This document shows positions 58,131 through 64,000 of a stretch of DNA of 64,000 nt, piece after piece. The notes below the pieces were generated by a model, which saw only the letters and a program-made list of their open reading frames with translations, was not told where the DNA came from and ran no database searches. Position 1 is the stretch's first letter, and every line of letters starts with the position of its first letter. Origin of the DNA: CAZLHO01 sp964559455 (GTDB taxonomy: Bacteria; Krumholzibacteriota; Krumholzibacteriia; LZORAL124-64-63); contig CAZLHO010000004.1 in NCBI GenBank assembly GCA_964559455.1, positions 1 to 64,000 on the forward strand, written 5' to 3'. A program made the translations under genes and the position numbers.

Positions 58131-59483
58131 TCAAACGCCCCAGAGGGACGGCTCCAGGCGTACTTCGTAACCGAGTCCGTCGGTCACGAAGGTCGTGTGC
58201 CAGAACGTGCGGTTGTCCTGGGCCGCGGCGGCGGCGGGTGCCGCATCGAAACGGTAGACGTCCGCTCCGATTTCCGCCAGCCGGTCCAGGGTCTGCCGGG
58301 TGTCTTCGGCCCCGCGGGCGGGGCCCTCGGCGTAGGCCACGAAGGCCACGGGAATCAGGGCCACGCGGGGGCGCAGCGCCTGCAGGAATTCGTTTCCACT
58401 GGCGTCGGCGCGCCCGTGATGACCCACCTTCAGGCATTCCGTGCCGGGCAGGTCGGCGCCGAAGGCCGACAGGATCAGCCCTTCGGCAGGGGTCTCGGCG
58501 TCGCCGGCGGCGACGATGTCGATCGCGCCGTAGCTGATCCGGAGCACCAGCGAATCGTCGTTGAGGTCGTCCCACTCGGGGCGGGCGCCGGCGTTCAGCA
58601 CCTTGACCCGGAGCGCGGGATCCCAGGCCAGCCGTTCGGGATCGCTGGCGTCGGTCATGCCGGGAGCGACCTCCAGCCGCGGCACGCCGAGCTGGAACAG
58701 CAGCGCCCTCAGTTCCGCGTAGAGGGCCTTCCGCTCCGAATGGGCGGGCAGGTCCAGGAAGCGGTCGACGGCCAGGCGGGCGAGCAGCCCGTCGCCGCCG
58801 TCGGCCCCGGCGCGCACGAAGCCGCCCAGATGATCGGCGTGGGCGTGCGTGGCCGCGGCGGCGGCCAGGCGCTGGACGCCGTGGTCCCGCAGCCAGCGCG
58901 CCAGGTGTTCCGGCGCCGACTCCCCCGCCACCGCCAGCCAGGGATCGCCGGCGTCGACGAGCACGACCGCCCCGCCCGGCGCGCGCAGGACCAGCGCGTC
59001 GCCGAAGTGGACGTCCACCGAGGTGAAGCGCAGCAGCGGCGGCGTATCCGGCGGATCGGCCAGGAGCACGGTCTCCTCGGCCGCGACGGCGAGATCGCCC
59101 CCCCGCGCGCGGTCGAGACGGCGCAGGAAGACGGGATTCCCGGCCGACGCGCCGAGCAGGCGCACGGCGTGGCTGCAGGCGTAGGCGGTGTCCTCGCCGG
59201 CGTCGGGATAGGCCACCCGGTCGTAGCGGCCGCTGACCAGCCCGTAGCGCACCGAGCCCCGGGTCGGCCGGTCGGTGCGCCACTGCACGGCGCGGCCGGC
59301 GACGCCGAGGAACTCGCTGCGCAGCGGCGTCGGCGCGGTCGGCGAGGCCTCGCCGCATCCCGCCGCCGCCGCGATCAGCCCGGCCAGCAGCAGCCCCCCG
59401 CGCAGGAAGGGCGCGAGAACGCCTCCCGTCGCCGCGGAGCGGCGGCGGGAGGCGGGGACGGCTGTGGATCGGACTCGGGTCAC
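58131..59483 (-). CDS. Lipoprotein with metallo-beta-lactamase fold (ComEC/Rec2-like)
   Basis: 450 residues. A long Arg-rich N-terminus precedes a lipobox 'AAAAGCGEAS' (Cys near 43). A beta domain (about 55-145) is followed by an MBL-fold domain: 'VVLVDAGDPW', 'ATHAHADHLGGF' (H-x-H-x-D-H), 'VAAGDAETPAE' and 'VGHHGRADAS'. This pattern fits the ComEC C-terminal hydrolase family. Unlike ComEC there are no channel helices, so it is an envelope-anchored hydrolase, perhaps acting on DNA or on phosphodiesters. It lies 9 bp after a FadL-like barrel gene. Confidence 0.85.
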   Translation of the reverse strand: MTRVRSTAVPASRRRSAATGGVLAPFLRGGLLLAGLIAAAAGCGEASPTAPTPLRSEFLGVAGRAVQWRTDRPTRGSVRYGLVSGRYDRVAYPDAGEDTAYACSHAVRLLGASAGNPVFLRRLDRARGGDLAVAAEETVLLADPPDTPPLLRFTSVDVHFGDALVLRAPGGAVVLVDAGDPWLAVAGESAPEHLARWLRDHGVQRLAAAAATHAHADHLGGFVRAGADGGDGLLARLAVDRFLDLPAHSERKALYAELRALLFQLGVPRLEVAPGMTDASDPERLAWDPALRVKVLNAGARPEWDDLNDDSLVLRISYGAIDIVAAGDAETPAEGLILSAFGADLPGTECLKVGHHGRADASGNEFLQALRPRVALIPVAFVAYAEGPARGAEDTRQTLDRLAEIGADVYRFDAAPAAAAAQDNRTFWHTTFVTDGLGYEVRLEPSLWGV

Positions 59484-59492
59484 GTCATCACT

Positions 59493-60788
59493 CTAGAAGT
59501 TGAAGGCGTAGCCCACGCCCAGGCGGAAATTGGTGTCCTCGACCCTGGCCTGGGATTCCGAGACGAAGCCCGCCGGGTAATCGAACCAGTGGCCCTGCAT
59601 GTAGGTGATCTTGCCCAACTCGACCGAGACGCTGGCCAGGCCGACGCCGTAGGGCACGCCGATGCCGGCGCTGAACCAGGTCGCGCCCGCCTCGGGGTCG
59701 GCGTAGCTGTCGACGTGGCGGAAGCCGAAACGCATCGGCACGCCGTTGTAGAAGGTGTGCTGGACGCCGACGCGCATGTCGACGGTGTCCTCGAGCAGGG
59801 GATCCTCCTCGAAGCGGTCGTCCTCCAGGTCGCTCCAGTAGGTGTAGACCAGGTCGGCGTTGAAGACGGTGCGCGGCTCGTTGCGGGGCAGGTAGGTCAG
59901 GCCCGCGCTCAGGCGGGCGGGATAGCGGACCGTGGCCTCGAGGGTCTCGGTCAGGGGCACCTCGGCGGCGCCGTCGCGCAAGGTGCGGTCGCCGGAGACC
60001 TCGTAGGCCGTCTCGTAGGCGACGCCCAGGTGCAGGCGGGGGTCGACGACCAGCCGCGCGCCGAAGACGGCGTTGATGCCGTCCATGTCGAACTCGTCCT
60101 GCAGGTCGGAGCTCTGGTCCGGATCCTGGAAGTCGCGCAACAGGATCCGCTGGTCGCGGGTGCCGAAGGCGTAGTTCAGGGTGGCGCCCAGCGAGAACCG
60201 CTGCGACACCGACCAGGCCGTGGCCAGCGAGAGGGCCCGCAGCGCCCCGTCCACCGACAGCGAACGCTCCTCGAGGATGCGGTCGCGGGGGTCGGAGAAG
60301 GAGTCGGGATCGCGGATCTCCTCGCTGAAGTCGTAGGTGAAGGAGTAGCGCTCGGTCAGGGCGACGGCGAAGGCCAGCGGCAGCCGGTCCGCGAAGGGCC
60401 GGCCGGCCCAGGCGAAACCGGTGTTGAAGTAGTGGTGCCGGTTCGAGGCGATCGCCGTGTCGGTCACGTAGCTGGAGAAGGTGTCGTAGAGCGGCGTGAA
60501 CCGGTCCTCGTGGCGCTGGTCCATGGCCAGGCCCAGGTCGAGGCGGTTGCCGTCCGCGTCCACGATCAGGGCCGGATTGAGCACCGCCGAGTAGCCGCCG
60601 CGGTAGAAGGCGGCGCCGGTGGCGGCCATGGCGTTGATGTCGGCCTGCAGGAAGGTCTCGGAAGTTCCGTAGAAGCTGTGCAGGGCCGTGCCGGCCGTCG
60701 CGGCCGCCGGCAGGACGAGGAGCGCCGCCGCGCCGAGCAGGACCGCCGCCGTGAGTCGGCCGTTCGCGTGGAAGGAAAGGGTCTTCAT
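59493..60788 (-). CDS. Outer-membrane beta-barrel of the OmpP1/FadL type
   Basis: 431 residues, signal peptide 'LLGAAALLVLPAAATA'. The N-terminus 'QADINAMAATGAAFYRGGYSAVLNPALI' has the shape of the family's opening (A-x-A-x-x-P-A-x-[ILV]) and the rest alternates polar and aromatic residues in barrel strands, ending 'FRLGVGYAFNF' with the C-terminal aromatic needed for BAM recognition. It probably imports hydrophobic molecules. FadL and PorV are related barrels; I favour FadL-like. Confidence 0.85.
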   Translation of the reverse strand: MKTLSFHANGRLTAAVLLGAAALLVLPAAATAGTALHSFYGTSETFLQADINAMAATGAAFYRGGYSAVLNPALIVDADGNRLDLGLAMDQRHEDRFTPLYDTFSSYVTDTAIASNRHHYFNTGFAWAGRPFADRLPLAFAVALTERYSFTYDFSEEIRDPDSFSDPRDRILEERSLSVDGALRALSLATAWSVSQRFSLGATLNYAFGTRDQRILLRDFQDPDQSSDLQDEFDMDGINAVFGARLVVDPRLHLGVAYETAYEVSGDRTLRDGAAEVPLTETLEATVRYPARLSAGLTYLPRNEPRTVFNADLVYTYWSDLEDDRFEEDPLLEDTVDMRVGVQHTFYNGVPMRFGFRHVDSYADPEAGATWFSAGIGVPYGVGLASVSVELGKITYMQGHWFDYPAGFVSESQARVEDTNFRLGVGYAFNF

Positions 60789-60804
60789 ATCCTCGATCTC
60801 CCCG

Positions 60805-63291
60805 TCAGAAGGTGTAGTCGAGCTGGAAGCGGAACGTGGTCCAGTCCTTGGGCGCGTAGCTGCTCTCCGGCTCGGGGCCGGAGGGATCGCCGTAGCGCCG
60901 CACGTCGATGTAGGTCAGCGGGAGGTTGTGGTCCCGCACGATCTTGAGCTGGACGAGCAGCCGGTCCGAGACGCGGCTCTCGATCTTGGCCCAGTTGCGG
61001 AACCCCCGCCCGTCGACGACCACGAACTCGTTGCCCTCGAAGTTCCAGAGGAAGCCGTCGTAGACCTCGCTGCTCAGGTGCAGCCGGATGAACGGCGTGA
61101 AGTGGTGCTCGTAGCTGGCCTGGAAGGCGTGGGCCGGAATGCCCGCGGTGCCCAGGCCGCTGTCGCCGACGCCGGCGTCGGGCGTCCCGCTCAGACGCTG
61201 CCGGGCGGGGAACCAGACGTTGCTGGTCATGTACATGAAGCGCAGCCGGTTGTAGTTGGACAGCATGGCGTGCAGCTCGTAGCGGGTCTCCCAGGAGCGG
61301 AACCAGCGCACGTCGTTGCGGTCGTCCTCGGAGCGGCTGCTGTAACGGTGGCGCACCCGCAGCCGCAGGTTGAAGAGCGGCTGGTACTCGCCCTTCACCG
61401 TGTAGCGCTGCATGTCGGTGCCGTCGGACTTGCGCTCCCACTGGTCGTATTCGAGCCCGGAGAGGATCAGGTTCCTGCTGATCCGGTAACGGGTCTGCAG
61501 GAAGATCCCCTTCTCGGGCTTGGGCTGCGGGTCGTTCAGCGAGACCCAGGAGTAGAAGGGGTCCTCCATGCGGTAGGGCGCGTCCAGCAGGGTCTGCTCG
61601 TAGCGGTTGTCGTTGGCGAAGGCCCGGTTGTAGGGGTTGTCGTACCCCAGGTCGTAGTCCCGGTAGATCGCCAGCAGATGCAGGTCGTCCCACTGGGCGA
61701 AGCCGTTCAGGACCAGCGCGTCCTTGTTGTCGCCGTGGAAGAGGTCCGAGCGCGGGTCCTGCAGGACGCCGTACTCGCCCTGGATGGCGACGTTGTCGAA
61801 GACGGTCTGGAACTCGGCGCCGTAGACGTCGCGGAAGCGGTGGTCGGTGCGTTCGCCGGTCACCGGGTCGATCTCGACGCTGTCGTAGCCCTCGAGGATC
61901 TCGCTGTCGCGGCCCTCGAGGCGCTCCAGCTCCTGCACCAGCGTGGACGGCGCGGGCGAGAAGGCCCGGTCGTAGTCGGCGTGGTAGCCGGTGATGCCCA
62001 CGTAGGTGGCGGTGCCGAGCATGAGCTTCAGGTTGCCGCCCCACATCCGCTCGCTGAAGGCGTTGCGGGCCAGGCCGGTGGGCGCCCCGGACGCGGTCAG
62101 GCGGGCGTCCAGGAAGTCGTCGGTCAGCCGCGGCTCCATGGTCACGTAGCGGTTCACTGTGCCGTCGGGATTCAGGATGCCGTCCTTCCGCCCCCAGGAG
62201 CGGAAGAAGGTGCCGTGCACCCGGCCCACGCGGCCCTCGGCGGCCATGCCGGTCAATGCGTACTCGTGGCTGCGGCTGAGGTCGCCGCGCACCCCCTGCG
62301 GCCGCTTGTTGAAGCCGAAGCCGGTCTTGCGGTACAGGAAGTAGTCCGTGTTGTCCATGATCAGTCCCTGGCCGAAGCCGACCCGGAAATTGCCGAAGAT
62401 CATGCGCTTGAGATGGAAGGGACCCAGATCCCGGTTGCCCATCCCGAAGTAGGCCTTGGTGGTTTCGTGCCAGCTCTCCTCGCCCAGGTTGCGGTGCGTC
62501 AGCACCCCGGCCCCCATGTCGTTGGAAAGGTCCAGGGTGAGCTTGTGGGTCAGGTTCGGGTCGCCCAGCTGGAGCTGCTGGCGGATCTCACGGGTCTCGT
62601 CGGCCACGATCTCCGTGTCGTCCAGCATGTACGGGGTGTCGTAGTAGCGTACCTGGTAGTTGCCGTGCACGCGGTCCACGGCCCCCTCGGTCCGCTCCTC
62701 CTCGGAATAGACGACGAAGTCGCGGATGTTGCGGAAAGAGAAGTAGCGCAGCCCGTCGCTGCGGCGCAGCTGCCGGGCGTCCTCGAAGGCCCCCAGCCGG
62801 CTCCGGGCGCGCAGGATGTTCTGGGCGTCCACCGGCGAGACGTTCTGGAAGGACTGCAGGTCGAAGACGTCCAGCTCGTTGACGTTGACCGGATCGCGCA
62901 GCATGTCCAGGTACTCGTCCACGAGGCCCTCGCTGGCGCCCTCCTGGCCGAGGTAGCGGGTGACCTGCCGGTAGCTGGCGGTCAGCCGGGCGATCGAGGC
63001 GTCCACGGGATCGGGAGGCATGGTCGCGACCAGGGGCTTCAGGGCCTCCAGGTGCTCGGCGGTCATGCCCGGCACGTCCATCAGGTCGTAGACGTTGCTG
63101 AAATAGCGCACGTAGTCGCGGTGGTCGACGATGGCCCGCGCCAGTTCGGCGGGGATCGGCAGCGCCTGCACCTGCTCCAGGTCGGCCCGGTTCAGGTCCA
63201 GGGGCGGCGCGCCCGCCGTCGGCGCCCCCGCTGCGGGCAGGGCCCCCAGCAGCAGGCCGGCGGCCAGCAGGATGATCGAGATCAGTTTCAC
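60805..63291 (-). CDS. Tandem helix-hairpin-helix protein fused to an outer-membrane beta-barrel
   Basis: 828 residues with a signal peptide ('SIILLAAGLLLGALPAAGA'). Residues about 30-90 form a ComEA-like HhH: 'LDLNRADLEQVQALPIP' and 'VYDLMDVPGMTAEHLEALKP'. A second HhH is at about 140-205: 'VNVNELDVFDLQSF' and 'LRYFSFRNIRDFVVY'. The remaining ~600 residues are strand-rich and end in 'RFQLDYTF' with the terminal Phe, so it is an outer-membrane barrel of about 20 or more strands. HhH motifs bind DNA in ComEA, so a role in DNA capture is possible. GTG start at 63291 overlaps the upstream stop. Confidence 0.85.
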   Translation of the reverse strand: MKLISIILLAAGLLLGALPAAGAPTAGAPPLDLNRADLEQVQALPIPAELARAIVDHRDYVRYFSNVYDLMDVPGMTAEHLEALKPLVATMPPDPVDASIARLTASYRQVTRYLGQEGASEGLVDEYLDMLRDPVNVNELDVFDLQSFQNVSPVDAQNILRARSRLGAFEDARQLRRSDGLRYFSFRNIRDFVVYSEEERTEGAVDRVHGNYQVRYYDTPYMLDDTEIVADETREIRQQLQLGDPNLTHKLTLDLSNDMGAGVLTHRNLGEESWHETTKAYFGMGNRDLGPFHLKRMIFGNFRVGFGQGLIMDNTDYFLYRKTGFGFNKRPQGVRGDLSRSHEYALTGMAAEGRVGRVHGTFFRSWGRKDGILNPDGTVNRYVTMEPRLTDDFLDARLTASGAPTGLARNAFSERMWGGNLKLMLGTATYVGITGYHADYDRAFSPAPSTLVQELERLEGRDSEILEGYDSVEIDPVTGERTDHRFRDVYGAEFQTVFDNVAIQGEYGVLQDPRSDLFHGDNKDALVLNGFAQWDDLHLLAIYRDYDLGYDNPYNRAFANDNRYEQTLLDAPYRMEDPFYSWVSLNDPQPKPEKGIFLQTRYRISRNLILSGLEYDQWERKSDGTDMQRYTVKGEYQPLFNLRLRVRHRYSSRSEDDRNDVRWFRSWETRYELHAMLSNYNRLRFMYMTSNVWFPARQRLSGTPDAGVGDSGLGTAGIPAHAFQASYEHHFTPFIRLHLSSEVYDGFLWNFEGNEFVVVDGRGFRNWAKIESRVSDRLLVQLKIVRDHNLPLTYIDVRRYGDPSGPEPESSYAPKDWTTFRFQLDYTF

Positions 63292-64000
63292 GGCGCCTCA
63301 CCGCCCCAGGCGAAGGTCAGGCCGAACTGGTGGCTGGAATCGAGCGTCCCGCCGCCGGTCGAGAAACCGTAGTTGACGGCCATGCCTTGCAGTTGGTAGC
63401 CGAAGCCGGCGGTCAGCTTGTGCGGATTGGTCAGCACGCCGGCCCGCAGCGACAGCGCCTCGAGGGCGATGAACTCCACGCCGCCGTGATACTGCAGCTC
63501 GCCGTGGAGCGGGTTCTCGAACTCGAAGGTCGTGGTCACGCCGTCGTAGGGAGTGTAGCTGATGCCGCCGTGCAGGCGCTGCCCCAGCTCCTCCTGGTCG
63601 ATGCCGATCTGCTGGTTGTTCAGGTTCTTGACCAGGACCCCGAGCCGGGTGCGGCTGTGCAGGGTGACCAGCAGGCCGATGTCGACGCCCACGGCCCAGT
63701 CGTCGCCCGGATCCAGGTTGCCGGTGCCCTCGCCGTCGCCGCCCACGGTCTCGCCGAACTCCAGGTGATGGAAGTTCAGGGACGAGCCGAAGCGCACCGC
63801 CGAGTGCAGGTCCTCGTAGACGAGGATCCCGTGCGACAGGGTGAAGGTCGTCTCGGTCTGCAGGTCGGCGCCCTCGTACTCGACGGCGAAGCGGCGCAGG
63901 CCGAAGCCCAGCGCTCCCAGCCGCGGCGCCATGGGCACGGCGGCGCCGAAGTAGTAGAGGTCCGCGAAATCGAGACCGTAGGGCCGCAGGTAGCTGCTGC
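63288..64000 (-). CDS. PorV/PorQ-like outer-membrane protein (N-terminus beyond window)
   Basis: 237 codons are visible; the frame runs off the right edge (the partial first codon is at 63999-64000). The segment 'YGLDFADLYYFGAAVPMAP' followed by 'LGALGFGLRRF' is a hallmark of the PorV/PorQ family of outer-membrane barrels in FCB bacteria. Later strands 'AVGVDIGLLVTLHSRTRLG' and 'GGVEFIALEALSLRAGV' fit, and the end is 'GLTFAWGG'. In the type IX system PorV carries substrates to the sortase; here the function is unproven. It is translationally coupled to the HhH-barrel gene. Confidence 0.82.
   Translation of the reverse strand, partial: SSYLRPYGLDFADLYYFGAAVPMAPRLGALGFGLRRFAVEYEGADLQTETTFTLSHGILVYEDLHSAVRFGSSLNFHHLEFGETVGGDGEGTGNLDPGDDWAVGVDIGLLVTLHSRTRLGVLVKNLNNQQIGIDQEELGQRLHGGISYTPYDGVTTTFEFENPLHGELQYHGGVEFIALEALSLRAGVLTNPHKLTAGFGYQLQGMAVNYGFSTGGGTLDSSHQFGLTFAWGGEAP

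Noticed and set aside
57780..60947. A 1055-codon plus-strand open frame opposite the MBL lipoprotein and FadL-like genes
   Set aside because: Arg/Gly/Ala-rich shadow with no domain; the opposite genes are well supported.

Overview
This 64 kb window is GC-rich, densely coding bacterial DNA with a diderm cell-envelope gene set: an LptD-type LPS assembly protein, FadL-like and PorV-like outer-membrane barrels, a heptosyltransferase-like GT9 enzyme and many signal-peptide proteins. A PorX-type response regulator (receiver plus PglZ phosphatase-like domain) with an adjacent sensor kinase, together with a PorV-like protein at the right edge, points to the FCB superphylum. A candidate phylum near Eisenbacteria, Krumholzibacteriota or Latescibacterota fits best. 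That placement is inference; the window has no rRNA gene. I saw no tRNA, CRISPR array, insertion sequence, integrase or prophage gene. TGA is an ordinary stop codon for most genes here.

Layout. 1-948: end of an NhaD/CitM-like ion transporter and an unknown protein. 1042-9823 (minus): a lipoprotein with G-x-W repeats, a TerB-like protein, alanine racemase, an iron block (DtxR-FeoA fusion, FeoB, Fur), then secreted and zinc-ribbon proteins. 9957-13564: a DEDDh exonuclease, a secreted protein, a metallophosphoesterase-tetraheme cytochrome with an in-frame TGA replacing a family cysteine (candidate selenoprotein), and HU. 13665-26721 (minus): lptD, ROK kinase, folC, accD, rimI, tsaB, tsaE, porX, sensor kinase and serS, often overlapping by 1-7 nt. 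26863-29678 (plus): pyrF, pyrE and a GT-C membrane glycosyltransferase. 30056-30240: an AT-rich island with a consensus promoter, a structured ~150-nt RNA and a strong terminator. 30263-38293 (minus): paired M16 peptidases, a DNA glycosylase and two ABC-2 exporters. 38443-40847 (plus): a divergent MetK and a PLP gamma-lyase. 40944-49874 (minus): Ctp protease, tmk, a CDP-alcohol phosphatidyltransferase, rsmI, nadE, trkH, trkA, threonine aldolase and an IHF/HU protein. 50291-54846: mixed small units (FN3 lipoprotein, site-2 protease-like M50, GT9, a small secreted protein, rsgA, ptsN, zinc ribbon). 54974-64000 (minus): an orphan Clp-D2-like AAA+ ATPase, a secreted 5'-nucleotidase, a ComEC-like MBL lipoprotein, a FadL-like barrel, a helix-hairpin-helix barrel protein and a PorV-like protein.

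How the parts fit. Most genes are housekeeping (wall, lipid, folate, pyrimidine, t6A, NAD and ribosome maturation), mixed with envelope assembly and two ion systems (ferrous iron and potassium). The observations most worth following are the candidate selenoprotein with a SECIS-like hairpin at the expected distance, the unassigned structured RNA, the MetK with substituted active-site residues, and the HhH-barrel/ComEC-like pair.
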